NCBI GenBank assembly: GCA_003151515.1
Contig: PLXS01000005.1
Coordinates: 1-64,000, forward strand
Length of the DNA: 64,000 nucleotides
Source: Opitutaceae bacterium
Lineage (GTDB): Bacteria > Verrucomicrobiota > Verrucomicrobiia > Opitutales > Opitutaceae
Direction of reading: 5' to 3'
The notes beneath the pieces are model-generated. The model was not told where the DNA came from. It saw nothing but the letters and a program-made list of their open reading frames with translations, and did no database searches. The position numbers were made by a program, and so were the translations under genes. Below, piece by piece: positions 46,396-57,414 of this stretch. Each line of letters begins with the position of its first letter. The stretch's first letter is position 1.

Positions 46396-47547
46396 CTACC
46401 TGGCCGTAAAGGAGTAGAGCGTCACGGAGCGGTATGTACCACCGGCCTTCAGGACATACGATGGGAAACTGGCGTGGTTAACCGAGTCGGGGAAATGCTG
46501 GGTCTCGAGGGCGAAGGCCCCGTACTGGCGGTAGGTGACCCCCTTCTTGCCCGTGATCGATCCGTCCAGGAAGTTGCCGGTGTAGAACTGCACCCCGGGC
46601 TCCGTGCTCCAGACGTCCATCACCCGCCCGAAGGTGGGGTCGCGCACCGTGGCGACATGAAGGAGCGGCCCCGCCCCGCCGGTGTCCATGGGGGGCGGCA
46701 GCGCAGCCGACGGGGAGTTTACCACGTAGTTGTGGTCGTAGCCGCTGGGGCCGGAGCCCACCTCGCTGATCCTCGCGCCTATGGCCGTCGGTGTGAGGAA
46801 GTCCATCGGCGTGCCGGCGACGCCGCGGATCTCGCCGGTCGGTATTAGGCCGGCGCCGACCGGCGTGTAGCGGTCGGCGTAGAGCGTCAGCTCGTGGGCG
46901 AGGATGCTTCCGTTCTCCGGACCCGCCAGGTTGAAGTAGCTGTGGTTCGTCACGTTGACGGGCGTGTCCGTGTCCGTCGTCACCGTGTAGCGCAGGCACA
47001 GCGCCGTCCCCCTGAGCTCGTAGGTCACCGAGACGCGGCAGTTGCCCGGGTACCCCTCCTCGCCGTCCCGGCTCAGGTAGGTGAACTCGACCGCGGGGGC
47101 GCCGGCGTTGCCGACGACCCTCGCGTCCCAGACAACCTTGTCGAAGCCCCTGATGCCGCCGTGCAGGTGGTTGGGGCCGTCGTTGGCCGCGAGCCGGTAG
47201 GTCCTGCCGCCCAGCGTGAACCTCGCGTTGGCGATCCGGTTGCCCACCCTGCCGACGGTGGCGCCGAAGTACGGCTCCTTGCCAAGGTATCCCCCGAGGC
47301 TGTCGAAGCCGAGGACCACGTCGTCCGGCGTGCCGGCGCGGTCGGGGACATCGAGCTCGGTCAGCGTCGCCCCGTAGGTCGCCACCTTGGCAACGAAGCC
47401 TCCCGGGCCGGTCAGGACGTACAGGTCGACGTTCCTGCCGCCCACGCTGCCAAAAGGAAGCTTTTGGATCCCCTCGCCGGGGGCCGAGGCCGCCGCGGCG
47501 GCTGCCAGGATAAGCGTGCCTAGGCACGCGTGGATGGGCGTTTTCAT
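46396..47547 (-). CDS. galM: Aldose 1-epimerase (galactose mutarotase), exported
   Basis: A 383-residue enzyme interconverting alpha and beta anomers of aldoses. It shows VATYGATLTELDVPDR, FGATVGRVGNRIA, NHLHGGIRGFDK with the catalytic-site His, and VNVTNHSYFNLAG. An N-terminal hydrophobic stretch (MKTPIHACLGTLILAAAAAA) indicates export, placing sugar anomerisation in the periplasm next to the symporter. ATG at 47547 is chosen as the signal start. It sits 56 bases after the symporter gene. Confidence 0.92.
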   Translation of the reverse strand: MKTPIHACLGTLILAAAAAASAPGEGIQKLPFGSVGGRNVDLYVLTGPGGFVAKVATYGATLTELDVPDRAGTPDDVVLGFDSLGGYLGKEPYFGATVGRVGNRIANARFTLGGRTYRLAANDGPNHLHGGIRGFDKVVWDARVVGNAGAPAVEFTYLSRDGEEGYPGNCRVSVTYELRGTALCLRYTVTTDTDTPVNVTNHSYFNLAGPENGSILAHELTLYADRYTPVGAGLIPTGEIRGVAGTPMDFLTPTAIGARISEVGSGPSGYDHNYVVNSPSAALPPPMDTGGAGPLLHVATVRDPTFGRVMDVWSTEPGVQFYTGNFLDGSITGKKGVTYRQYGAFALETQHFPDSVNHASFPSYVLKAGGTYRSVTLYSFTAR

Positions 47548-47603
47548 GGGGGATATCGGGGGGTTGCGGGCCCGCTGCGGGAGGCGGCCAACGGGCGCAC
47601 CCC

Positions 47604-49433
47604 CTAGCCCGAGAAATAGACGTAGGCGCCCAGGATGCAAAGCAGGATGAAGACCGAGGCCGCGACCTCGCGGCCGCCGAAGCTCGCGCGCGTCTGCGCG
47701 CGGTCGGCGTCCGACGCCGTTGCGAAGGTGAGGCTCCTGATGCGCGCGTAGTCGGGCTCCTTGGTCATGAAGCTCACGGCAACCATCACGAAGGCGGAGA
47801 TGGCCGTAATGAGCACGCTGAAGTACTGGAAGTTGATGTTGTTGACGATCCACAGGAACGAGCCCGCCCTGTAGCCGCTCTCGAATCCTGCGAGCCTCAT
47901 CGTGACCGGCGTGTCGACGAGCAGGCGGAAGCCCCCGACGAGGAAGCCCACGATCATCGCCCAGAGGCAGCCCTGGGCGTTCAGGCGCTTCCAGAAGACC
48001 CCCGTGAAGAAGACGACGAAGATGGGCGGCGCGAGGTAGCCCTGGACGGTCTGGAGGTATCCGTAGAGGCCGTGCGCCCCCTGGATGACGGGGATCCAGG
48101 CCAGGGCGATGAGGACCATCGCGGCGGTCGCAATCCTTCCCATGCGCACGATCTCGTGCTGGGAGGCGAGCGGGCGCAGCTTCCCGTAAAGGTCGACCGT
48201 GAACAGGGTCGAGCACGCGTTGAAGACGCCCGCCAGCGACCCCATGAGGGCCGACAGCAGCCCCGCAACGACAATCCCCCGAAGGCCCGGCGGCAGCAGG
48301 TACTTGACCATCAGGGGGAACGCGGCCTGGGCCCCGGACGGCACGGGCCTTCCCCCGGGGCCCACGAGCGGGGCCAGCTCGGCGATCTTGCCGCTCTTCG
48401 CGAGGGCGAAGCAGATCAGCCCGGGGATGATGAAGAGGTAGACCGGGAAGAGCTTCAGGAACGCCGCGAATATGCTCCCGCGCCTGGCGGTCCTCTCGTC
48501 GGGCGCGCCCAGGGCCCGCTGCACGATGTACTGGTCGGTGCACCAGTACCACAGGCCGATGATCGGGGCGCAGACCAGCATGCCCGGCCATGGGAAGTTC
48601 CCGTTGAAATACCACGCCTGCCTGACCAGCGAGCCGGAGGCGTCCGACTCGAGTATGGGCGCCCATGTCGCCTGGACCCCGGCGGGCGTGATCGGGCGCC
48701 ACAGGTTGAGCATCTCCGAGCCGCAGTAGCGGCGCAGCTCCGACCATCCCCCTAGGACGTGCAGGCCGTAGAAGGTGAGGAGCGCCGAGCCGCAGATCAG
48801 GACCACGACCTGCACGGCGTCGTTGTAGGCCACGGCGCGCATCCCGCCCAGCATCGTGTACAGGCCCGTGAGCACGATGACGGCGACCGAGCCGATCCAG
48901 AAGCTGTTGATCGTCGCCGCTCCCACCGCGAAGTGGACCTCCGGCAGGAGGGTCGCGAACACCACGCCGCCCGCGAAGATCCCCACCGCTATCTTCGAGA
49001 TGACGAACGTCACCAGCGACACGATCGACAGGACGTAGCGCGACGGCGTGCTGAAGCGGCGCTCGAGGAACTCGGGCATCGTGAACACGAGCGATCGCGA
49101 GTAGAACGGGACGAAGACCCAGGCGAGGACGAGCAGGCACCAGGCGTGCAGCTCGTAGTGCGCGAGGGCTATCCCGTCCGTGGCGCCCGAGCCGGCGAGG
49201 CCCACGATGTGCTCGGAGCCGATGTTCGAGGCGAAGATCGAGGCCCCGATTATCCACCAGCCCAGGTTGCGCCCGGCGAGGAAGTAGTCGGTCGCCGTGT
49301 CCTTGGCCTTTCGCACGACCCAGGCCGCGACGCCGAGGAGCAGGCCGAAGTACAGGGCGATCGCGAGCCAGTCCGCGCCCGTCAGGGTCGATGCCGTGTG
49401 CGCGGCCAGGGCGAGCGGAGGCGGCGGGCTCAT
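47604..49433 (-). CDS. Sodium/sugar symporter (SSS family, SGLT-like)
   Basis: A 609-residue transporter with about 14 membrane segments. Family marks include FLAGRNLGWWIIGASIFASNIGSEH near the N-terminus, and GLYTMLGGMRAVAYNDAVQ and YWCTDQYIVQRAL in the core. It resembles bacterial galactose/glucose/arabinose sodium symporters. Location divergent from araBAD and upstream of mutarotase and GH2 suggests it imports arabinose or galactose. A strong hairpin lies 16 bases upstream of its ATG at 49433. Confidence 0.9.
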   Translation of the reverse strand: MSPPPPLALAAHTASTLTGADWLAIALYFGLLLGVAAWVVRKAKDTATDYFLAGRNLGWWIIGASIFASNIGSEHIVGLAGSGATDGIALAHYELHAWCLLVLAWVFVPFYSRSLVFTMPEFLERRFSTPSRYVLSIVSLVTFVISKIAVGIFAGGVVFATLLPEVHFAVGAATINSFWIGSVAVIVLTGLYTMLGGMRAVAYNDAVQVVVLICGSALLTFYGLHVLGGWSELRRYCGSEMLNLWRPITPAGVQATWAPILESDASGSLVRQAWYFNGNFPWPGMLVCAPIIGLWYWCTDQYIVQRALGAPDERTARRGSIFAAFLKLFPVYLFIIPGLICFALAKSGKIAELAPLVGPGGRPVPSGAQAAFPLMVKYLLPPGLRGIVVAGLLSALMGSLAGVFNACSTLFTVDLYGKLRPLASQHEIVRMGRIATAAMVLIALAWIPVIQGAHGLYGYLQTVQGYLAPPIFVVFFTGVFWKRLNAQGCLWAMIVGFLVGGFRLLVDTPVTMRLAGFESGYRAGSFLWIVNNINFQYFSVLITAISAFVMVAVSFMTKEPDYARIRSLTFATASDADRAQTRASFGGREVAASVFILLCILGAYVYFSG

Positions 49434-49449
49434 CGGGCGGGTTGGGAGG

Positions 49450-49478
49450 GGCACCCGGCCGCCGGGCGGCCAGGTGCC
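49450..49478. promoter_or_regulatory. Strong hairpin in the symporter-araB divergent region
   Basis: GGCACC (49450-49455) pairs with GGTGCC (49473-49478) and GGCCGC (49457-49462) pairs with GCGGCC (49466-49471). That makes a 12-bp stem with one C-A mismatch and a CGG loop. It lies in the probable leader of the symporter mRNA. It may be a regulatory RNA structure or a protein-binding dyad. The structure is seen; the role is inferred. Confidence 0.5.
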
Positions 49479-49505
49479 ATCACGTTCCTCGGCCGCCCGA
49501 GCCCA

Positions 49506-49527
49506 GTCAATACAGGATCGTGTTGAC
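49506..49527. promoter_or_regulatory. Operator-like palindrome upstream of araB
   Basis: A 22-bp interrupted palindrome with outer arms GTCAA and TTGAC and inner matching AC/GT bases around a 6-bp centre. It sits 39 bases before the araB start in the region shared with the symporter. Size and symmetry fit a dimeric repressor site (LacI/GntR/AraR type). No regulator gene is adjacent. Confidence 0.45.
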
Positions 49528-49566
49528 GGCCGCGACCCGTAGGATTCCTGCTGCTGGCTCTCAAAC

Positions 49567-51234
49567 ATGGCATTCACCCTCGGAGTCGACTTTGGAACCA
49601 ACTCGGCCCGGGCCCTGGTGGTCCGGTGCGCGGACGGCGCCGAGCTCGGCAGCTGCGTGGTCGGCTATCCGAGCGGCGACCGGGGCGTCCTGCTCGACCC
49701 CGCCGACCCCCACCTCGCGCGGCAGCACCCCGGCGACTACCTCTTCGCCCTCGAGCGCAGCGTGCGCGGGGCGCTCGCGGCCGCTCGCGCAAGGCGCGGC
49801 TTCAGCGCGGATCGCATCGCGGGCGTCGGCGTCGACACGACGGGCTCGAGCCCGATCCCCGTGGACCGCGCCAACCGCCCCCTGGCCCTGAGCGCGCGCT
49901 GGCGCAGGAACCTCTCCGCGCAGTGCTGGCTCTGGAAGGACCACACGGCGTGGCGCGAGGCCGCGCGCATCACCGAGGCCGCCGCGCGGAAGCGCCCGCG
50001 CTACATCGCCAAGTGCGGCAATCGCTACTCCTCGGAGTGGTTCTGGTCCAAGATCTGGCGCTGCCTGTCGGTCTCGCCGGAGGTCTTCCGCGCCGCGCAT
50101 TCCTGGGTGGAGCTCGCGGACTGGATCCCCTCGGTCCTTGCGGGCGTCGACGAGCCCGGGCGGGTCGTTCGCGGGATCTGCGCGGCGGGCCACAAGGCCC
50201 TCTACAGCGACGACTGGGGCGGCCTGCCCGACGAGGCGTTCCTGCGCGCCTTGGACCCGAGGCTCGCGGCGCTGCGCCGCCGCCTCTATGCGAAGGCCCA
50301 CGACGCCACGGTGCCGGCGGGGCGCCTGTGCGCCGAGTGGGCCCGCCGCCTGGGGCTGGCGCGGGGGATCCCGATCGCCATCGGGGAATTCGACGTGCAC
50401 TACGGCGCCATTGGCTGCGGCGTTCGCGAGGGGACGCTCGTCAAGGTGATCGGCACGTCGACGTGCGACTGCGCGGTCGTGCCGCTGCGGAAGCGCGTGC
50501 GCGACATACCGGGCATCTGCGGGATCGTTCCGGGCGCCATCCTGCCGGGCTATTACGGGATCGAGGCGGGCCAGTCGGCGGTGGGCGACATCTTCAGCTG
50601 GTGGGTCGAGACGATAGGCGGGGGCGACGCCGGGCTGCACGGGAGGCTCTCGGCGCAGGCCGCGCGCCTGTCGCCCGGCGAGAGCGGGCTCCTGTGCCTG
50701 GACTGGCACAACGGCAACCGCACCGTGCTCGTGGACCCTAGGCTCTCCGGGCTGATCGTGGGTTGCACGCTGCACACGACCCGCGCCGAGGTCTACCGCG
50801 CCCTCATCGAGGCCACCGCGTTCGGCGCGCGCATGATCATAGAGCGCCTGCGCGAGTACGGCGTGCCGGTGCGCCGCATCGTGTGCGCGGGCGGCATCGC
50901 GGAAAAGAACCCGCTGCTCATGCAGATATACGCCGACGTGACCGGGTGCGCGCTCCTCGTGGCCGGCTCCAACCAGGCCTGCGCGCTCGGCGCCGCGATA
51001 TCGGCCTCCGTGATCGCCGGGGCCCACCGCGACTTCCCGTCGGCCCAGCGGGCCATGACGAGCCTGGGGAGCAGGCGCTACCGGCCCGACCCGCGCCGCC
51101 GCAGGACCTATGAGCGGCTCTACGCCCAGTACCGCGTCCTTCACGACGGCTTCGGGGGAGTCGCCCGCAACCAGGGCCTCGCCCGCGTCATGAAGGAGCT
51201 GCTTTCCATCAAGTCCGCCGCGGCCGCACGGTAG
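49567..51234 (+). CDS. araB: L-ribulokinase
   Basis: A 555-residue FGGY-family kinase that phosphorylates L-ribulose to ribulose 5-phosphate, second step of arabinose use. It begins with the phosphate-binding [15 protein letters not shown] and has [34 protein letters not shown], and the adenosine-binding [19 protein letters not shown] followed by ACALGAAI. Full family length. Followed by araA after 13 bases. Divergent from the symporter operon. Confidence 0.95.
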   Translation: MAFTLGVDFGTNSARALVVRCADGAELGSCVVGYPSGDRGVLLDPADPHLARQHPGDYLFALERSVRGALAAARARRGFSADRIAGVGVDTTGSSPIPVDRANRPLALSARWRRNLSAQCWLWKDHTAWREAARITEAAARKRPRYIAKCGNRYSSEWFWSKIWRCLSVSPEVFRAAHSWVELADWIPSVLAGVDEPGRVVRGICAAGHKALYSDDWGGLPDEAFLRALDPRLAALRRRLYAKAHDATVPAGRLCAEWARRLGLARGIPIAIGEFDVHYGAIGCGVREGTLVKVIGTSTCDCAVVPLRKRVRDIPGICGIVPGAILPGYYGIEAGQSAVGDIFSWWVETIGGGDAGLHGRLSAQAARLSPGESGLLCLDWHNGNRTVLVDPRLSGLIVGCTLHTTRAEVYRALIEATAFGARMIIERLREYGVPVRRIVCAGGIAEKNPLLMQIYADVTGCALLVAGSNQACALGAAISASVIAGAHRDFPSAQRAMTSLGSRRYRPDPRRRRTYERLYAQYRVLHDGFGGVARNQGLARVMKELLSIKSAAAAR

Positions 51235-51247
51235 GCGCCATCCCATT

Positions 51248-52762
51248 ATGACCATACGACCCGCCCGCTCAGAAGTCTGGCTCGTCACGGGCTCCCAGCA
51301 CCTCTACGGGCCGGGGCCCCTCGCCCAGGTGGGCGCCAACGCGCGGGCTGTCGCCAAGGCGCTGAGCGCGGCCCGGCCGGTCCCCTACCCGGTCGTCTTC
51401 AAGCCCGTCGTGACGAGCGCTGACGCCGTCCGCGCCGTCTGCCAGGAGGCCGACCAGGCGCCGCAGTGCGCGGGCCTGGTCCTGTGGATGCACACGTTCT
51501 CGCCTGCCAGGATGTGGATCGGCGGCCTCTCGGCGCTGCGCAAGCCCTTCGCCCACCTCCACACACAGTTCAACCGCGACCTGCCCTGGGGCACGATCGA
51601 CATGGACTTCATGAACCTGAACCAGGCGGCCCACGGGGACCGCGAGGCGGGCTTTCTGCACGCGCGCATGCGCCTGCCCCGCAAGGTCGTCGTCGGGCAC
51701 TGGGAGGACCCCGAGGTCCAGGAAAGGCTCGGGGCCTGGATGCGGGTGGCGCGCGGCTGGCAGGACCTGCAGGGCGCGAGGATCGCGCGCCTGGGCGACA
51801 ACATGCGCAGGGTGGCGGTCACCGAGGGCGACAAGGTCGCGGCCGAGGAGCGCTTTGGCTTCGCGGTCGACGGCCACGGCGTCGGGGACCTCGCGGCCGA
51901 GGTGGCCGCGGTCCCGCGGGGCGCCGTTACACGGCTCTGCGCCGAGTACGTCGAGAGCTACTCGGTCGCCGCGCAGCTTCGACGCGGGGGCGCGAGGCAC
52001 GAGTCGCTGCGGGAGGCGGCGCGCATCGAGCTCGGCCTTCGCGCATTCCTCGTCAAGGGGGGTTTCAAGGGCTTCACCACCACCTTCGAGGACCTGCACG
52101 GGCTGCGCCAGCTGCCCGGAATCGCGGTGCAGCGGCTCATGGCCGAGGGGTACGGGTTCGGCGCCGAGGGCGACTGGAAGACGGCGGCCCTGGTGCGCCT
52201 CATGAAGGTCATCGGGTCCGGGCTGGGCGGGGGCACCTCATTCATGGAGGACTACACCTACCACCTCCACCCCTCGGGCAGCCTGGTCCTCGGCGCCCAC
52301 ATGCTCGAGATCTGCCCCTCGATAGCCTCGGGCAGGCCCTCGCTCGAGGTCCATCCGCTCGGCATCGGGGCCCGCGAGGACCCGGTGCGCCTCGTGTTCG
52401 GCGCGCCCGCGGGCCCCGCGCTCAACGCCTCGCTCATCGATCTGGGCGACCGCTTCAGGCTCGTCGCGAACGAGGTCGACGTGGTCGAGCCGCCGGGGCC
52501 CATGCCGCGCCTGCCCGTGGCGAGGGCGGTGTGGAGGTGCCGCCCCGACTTCAAGACGGCGTGCGGGGCCTGGATCCGCTCCGGCGGCGCCCACCACACG
52601 GCGTTCAGCTACGCTGTGACCTCCGAGCACCTGCGCGACCTGGCGGAGATCGCGGGCGTGGAGCTTGTCCTGATCGACGCCGACACGAGGCTCGCCGGCC
52701 TTGAGAAGGAGCTGCGCTGGAACGAGTCCTACTACCAGCCGCCCCGGGGCGGGCGCATCTAG
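51248..52762 (+). CDS. araA: L-arabinose isomerase
   Basis: A 504-residue enzyme converting L-arabinose to L-ribulose. The start [17 protein letters not shown] is diagnostic. Metal and catalytic sites are visible: Glu in [13 protein letters not shown], Glu in [11 protein letters not shown] with the following His, and the late His in [11 protein letters not shown]. Length matches the family (about 500). It lies between araB and araD in the classical order. Confidence 0.97.
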   Translation: MTIRPARSEVWLVTGSQHLYGPGPLAQVGANARAVAKALSAARPVPYPVVFKPVVTSADAVRAVCQEADQAPQCAGLVLWMHTFSPARMWIGGLSALRKPFAHLHTQFNRDLPWGTIDMDFMNLNQAAHGDREAGFLHARMRLPRKVVVGHWEDPEVQERLGAWMRVARGWQDLQGARIARLGDNMRRVAVTEGDKVAAEERFGFAVDGHGVGDLAAEVAAVPRGAVTRLCAEYVESYSVAAQLRRGGARHESLREAARIELGLRAFLVKGGFKGFTTTFEDLHGLRQLPGIAVQRLMAEGYGFGAEGDWKTAALVRLMKVIGSGLGGGTSFMEDYTYHLHPSGSLVLGAHMLEICPSIASGRPSLEVHPLGIGAREDPVRLVFGAPAGPALNASLIDLGDRFRLVANEVDVVEPPGPMPRLPVARAVWRCRPDFKTACGAWIRSGGAHHTAFSYAVTSEHLRDLAEIAGVELVLIDADTRLAGLEKELRWNESYYQPPRGGRI

Positions 52763-52773
52763 GGGCCCAGGGC

Positions 52774-52779
52774 AGGAGG
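52774..52779 (+). promoter_or_regulatory. Ribosome-binding site for araD
   Basis: AGGAGG, 8 bases before the ATG at 52788. A full Shine-Dalgarno is rare among the genes of this window, and it fixes the araD start over the in-frame upstream extension to 52701. Confidence 0.75.
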
Positions 52780-52787
52780 CAAGCACC

Positions 52788-53477
52788 ATGCTCACCGAAC
52801 TCAAACGCGAGGCCTACGAGGCAAATGTCGCCCTGGCGCGCCACGGCCTCGTCGCCCTGAACTTCGGCAATGCCAGCGCGCTCGATAGGCGCTGCGGCAT
52901 AGCCGCCATCAAGCCGAGCGGCGTCGGCTACGAGCGGCTGCGGCCCTCCGACATGGTGCTCGTCGACCTTGACGGGAAGCGGGTGGAGGGCCGCCTGCGG
53001 CCGTCCTCGGACACGCCGACCCACCTGGCGCTCTACCGGGGATTTCGCCACATCGGGGGGGTCGTGCACACCCACTCCGTCTACGCGACGGCCTTCGCCC
53101 AGGCCGCGAGGCCCGTCCCGGCCATGGGGACGACGCACGCCGACTTCTTCGACGGGCCGGTGCCGGTGACCCGGCGCCTCACGCGCTGCGAGATCGCCGG
53201 GGCTTACGAGGCCGAGACTGGCCGCGTGATCGTCGAGCGCTTTGCGAGGCTAAGCCCGCAGGCCGTCCCCGCCGTGCTCGTGGCCCACCACGGGCCGTTC
53301 TCGTGGGGCCCCACCGCCGCGGCGGCGCTGGAGAACGCCGTCGCGCTCGAGCTCTGCGCCCGGCTGGCGTACCTCGCGCTGCAGCTGGGCCCGCGCGGGG
53401 CCCCGCTCGCGCGCGCCCTCGCCGACCGCCATTTCAAGCGCAAGCACGGCCCCGGCGCCTACTACGGGCAGGCCTAG
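52788..53477 (+). CDS. araD: L-ribulose-5-phosphate 4-epimerase
   Basis: A 229-residue class II aldolase-fold, zinc-dependent enzyme giving D-xylulose 5-phosphate. Zinc ligands are in VVHTHSVYATAFAQA and VLVAHHGPFSWG. The substrate segment GTTHADFFDGPVPVTR is characteristic of AraD rather than fuculose aldolase. It starts 25 bases after araA with a strong ribosome-binding site and completes araBAD. Confidence 0.96.
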   Translation: MLTELKREAYEANVALARHGLVALNFGNASALDRRCGIAAIKPSGVGYERLRPSDMVLVDLDGKRVEGRLRPSSDTPTHLALYRGFRHIGGVVHTHSVYATAFAQAARPVPAMGTTHADFFDGPVPVTRRLTRCEIAGAYEAETGRVIVERFARLSPQAVPAVLVAHHGPFSWGPTAAAALENAVALELCARLAYLALQLGPRGAPLARALADRHFKRKHGPGAYYGQA

Positions 53478-53486
53478 GGCGCGCCT

Positions 53487-54731
<1,245 letters not shown>

Positions 54732-54867
54732 CACACACATCCAACCCGATGGGTGTCCAACGCGAGGCAAATAGCATCCGGCCCGGGGGATCCGCAGTCG
54801 GCCCGCATCGCAGATGATTGGCCCGCGTGGGGTTGCCCAATCCCGATATTCCGCCATTCTGCCCGCC

Positions 54868-56787
54868 ATGATCCGCCGCCGCCACGCGCTCGCCGCATTA
54901 AGCCTGCTCCTGGCACTGTGCGCGGCCGGCGCCTCGCGGGCCACCCTGTGGGTCAGCGCCGACGGCGACGACGCGAACCCGGGGACCGAGGACCGCCCGC
55001 TTAGGACGATCGCAAGGGCCCGCGACGTCGTGCGGACCCTGAACCACGACATGTCGGACGACATCACGGTGTTCATCGGGGGCGTGCACAGGCTTTCCGC
55101 GCCCGTCGAGTTCGGGCCGCAGGATTCCGCGACGAACGGGTACTCCGTGGTGTACACCGCCGGCCCCGGCGAGCACCCGGTCCTGCTCGGCTCCGTCCGG
55201 GTCGCCGGGTGGGCCTGCGACGACGCGGCGCGCAACCTCTGGTCCGCACCCGCCCCGCAGGACCTGCAGGACGTGCTCGGCCTCTTTGTCGCCGGCTCGA
55301 GGGCGGAGCGCACGCTCGGCAGGCTGGCGCAGCTCCCGCCGAACGCCCCCGAGGGCTCGGCCCCGCCCCCACGGCCGCAGTGGAGGGAGCCGGCCGGCGT
55401 CTCCTACCCGCCGCCCGCGGCCGGCGCCATCTGGTCGGAGCGTGGGGGGACGGCGCCCCTGTACGCGGCGAACGCCTTCGAGCTCCTGGGCCGGCCGGGG
55501 CAATGGTACTTCGACAGGGGGGCGCGCCGGATCTACTACACGCCGCGGCCCGGCGAGGACCTGCCGCGGGCCGACGTCGAGGCGGCCGTCGCGCCTTGCC
55601 TGGTCGCGGCGAGCGGGCTAAGGAACCGCCCGGTTTCGGGCCTTGTGTTCAAGGGGCTGCGCTTCGAGTACGGGGGCGCCGAAGGCGAGCCCGGGGCCGC
55701 CGTGCGCTTCAACCTCGCGGGCGCGATCCAGATCCTGGAGGACACCTTCGTGCACCTGAACGGGAGCGCTCTCGACCTCGGGCCGGGGTGCGACGGCGCC
55801 TCCGTCGAGGGCTGCACGTTCGGCGACGTCTCGGGCACCGCGCTGAGAATTGCGTGGGCCTCCCAGGTGAGCGTCTCGGACAGCCGCTTCTCGTACGTCT
55901 CGACCGCGCGGCTGGACGGGGCCGCCGTCTCGCTGAGCCACTCCGGGGACGTCGAGCTGGCGAACAACCAGATCGACCACTTCCCCGGGGCGGCCATCAC
56001 TGAGGAGGGCGTGCGGCCCGGCGCGGCCCGGGTCGCCCTGAACCTGGTCGCGCAGCCCATGGTTCTGGCGGACGCCGGCGCGGCACAGGAGGCGGCACGG
56101 GCGCCCGACGTAACCCCGGCTGGGCTGACGCCGGCCTACCGCTCGATCCTAGCCGAGGCCGTAGTCCCGCCGTCGGCGCCCCACCCGCCCTCGACGGTCT
56201 CGGCCGAGGCCGAGGACGGCTTTGCCTACGTCGCCTGGGAGCCGCCGTGCCTGGACGGCGGCAGCGACGTTCTCTCGTACACGGTGCGCGCCTCCACGGG
56301 CGCCGTGCTGACCATCCCGGCCGCGCAGCTGCGCTCCAAGGGCTACGCGCTTGTCGCCGGCCTCGAGAACGGCAAGGAGGTCTCGTTCACGGTCGCGGCC
56401 GCGAACGCGTATGGCGCGAGCCCGCCGTCGCTTGCGTCGGCCGCCGTTGTGCCCGCGCGAAAGCGCCGGCTCAAGGCGCCCCAGGCGCCCGCGTCGGCCA
56501 CGCTGACCGCGGGGCCGGGAGCGTCCACGCTTCGCATCGCCCCCCCGGCGTCCGACGGGGGAAGCCCCGTGGTCGCCTACACCCTCACGGAGGCGCTGTC
56601 AGGCAGGCAGGTCATCCTCGAGGGCCGCGACGTCATCCTCGCGGACGCCGCGCACCCGCTGGTCAGGCGCCTCGAGGGGTTCTCCCCCGGGCGCGGGTCG
56701 ACGGTGGCCGTGCGCGCCGTCAACGCCAAGGGCCCGGGCGCCCCGCTGCAGCTCGGGTTCCCGCCGCAGGCGCCCGCCGGCCGATGA
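54868..56787 (+). CDS. Secreted right-handed beta-helix protein with C-terminal fibronectin III domains
   Basis: A 639-residue exported protein. The signal peptide ends about AGASRA. LWVSADGDDANPGTEDRPLRTIARAR is the typical start of parallel beta-helix polysaccharide-active or adhesive proteins. Helix rungs run to about residue 400 (FKGLRFEY, ILEDTFVHLNGSALDLG, VSVSDSRFSYVS). Two FnIII-like domains follow (about 430-530 and 545-635). Such helices occur in pectate lyases, GH-type enzymes and surface adhesins; no catalytic set is identified. Location beside arabinose genes suggests plant-glycan binding or cleavage. Confidence 0.75.
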   Translation: MIRRRHALAALSLLLALCAAGASRATLWVSADGDDANPGTEDRPLRTIARARDVVRTLNHDMSDDITVFIGGVHRLSAPVEFGPQDSATNGYSVVYTAGPGEHPVLLGSVRVAGWACDDAARNLWSAPAPQDLQDVLGLFVAGSRAERTLGRLAQLPPNAPEGSAPPPRPQWREPAGVSYPPPAAGAIWSERGGTAPLYAANAFELLGRPGQWYFDRGARRIYYTPRPGEDLPRADVEAAVAPCLVAASGLRNRPVSGLVFKGLRFEYGGAEGEPGAAVRFNLAGAIQILEDTFVHLNGSALDLGPGCDGASVEGCTFGDVSGTALRIAWASQVSVSDSRFSYVSTARLDGAAVSLSHSGDVELANNQIDHFPGAAITEEGVRPGAARVALNLVAQPMVLADAGAAQEAARAPDVTPAGLTPAYRSILAEAVVPPSAPHPPSTVSAEAEDGFAYVAWEPPCLDGGSDVLSYTVRASTGAVLTIPAAQLRSKGYALVAGLENGKEVSFTVAAANAYGASPPSLASAAVVPARKRRLKAPQAPASATLTAGPGASTLRIAPPASDGGSPVVAYTLTEALSGRQVILEGRDVILADAAHPLVRRLEGFSPGRGSTVAVRAVNAKGPGAPLQLGFPPQAPAGR

Positions 56788-56848
56788 TGCTTGTCACCGC
56801 CGGTGCCGTGGTTCATTCGGGATAGCCTCCCCGGGGAAGCCCTAAACC

Positions 56849-57347
56849 ATGCGAAACAGAGGATGCTCGCTCTGCGCGTCGCTGGCAATCGCAGCCATCC
56901 CGGCCGCCGCCGCGGCAGCCGACGGCCCGTATGTTGACCTCTCGGCCTCGGCCATCTGGCAGGACAACGTGACGAACGCCACATCGGGGGACGGCATCCT
57001 CGGCGCCTTCACGCTCGAGTCGTGCGCGGACGCAAGCTGGCTCAGGGCCGCCGACTTCTCGACCATCCTGTCGTGGGGCGTCGCCGCGACCGCCGACATC
57101 TGCACGACCTACAGCGGGCTCGACAGCTTCTCGGTGGTCGGGGACGGCGTTAACATCGCCGCCCGCCTCCAGGACCTGACGCGCATGTCCCAGTACCGGG
57201 CCGACATCCTCGTGAGCGCAGCGACGCTCGCCGCGGCCAAGGGGCGCTACGCCGTGAGGGCGCTCGGTGCGGCGCCGGTCAGGGGGGCGCGACGAGCCGG
57301 TCGAGATCTTTGCGGTTGACGGGCTGGCGGCGCCGGACCCCGCCTAG
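56849..57347 (+). pseudogene. Fusion remnant: outer-membrane-protein N-terminus joined to adenylate/guanylate cyclase C-terminus, frameshifted
   Basis: The first about 90 codons encode a signal peptide and a beta-barrel-like start (YVDLSASAIWQDNVTNA). From about 57120 the frame reads SFSVVGDGVNIAARLQDL, the conserved tail of a class III nucleotide cyclase catalytic domain. Its N-terminal half with the metal-binding Asp is missing. In the G6 run at 57292-57297 one G too many shifts the frame; dropping it restores RGRDEPVEIFAVDGL up to a stop at 57345-57347, as in normal cyclase tails. As read, the frame ends at 57319. This is a deletion scar (or assembly collapse) of two genes. Confidence 0.75.
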
Positions 57348-57414
57348 CGCCCGGGGCCGAAGTTGGGCTGGCCGTCCGCGGCATCTGCCACTTGCATCGG
57401 CGCCGTCCCCGTTC

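Noticed and set aside
47548-49257. In-frame upstream extension of the mutarotase gene through the symporter gene
   Set aside because: The extension reads as Arg/Gly-rich antiframe sequence; the ATG at 47547 opens a signal peptide followed directly by the family domain.
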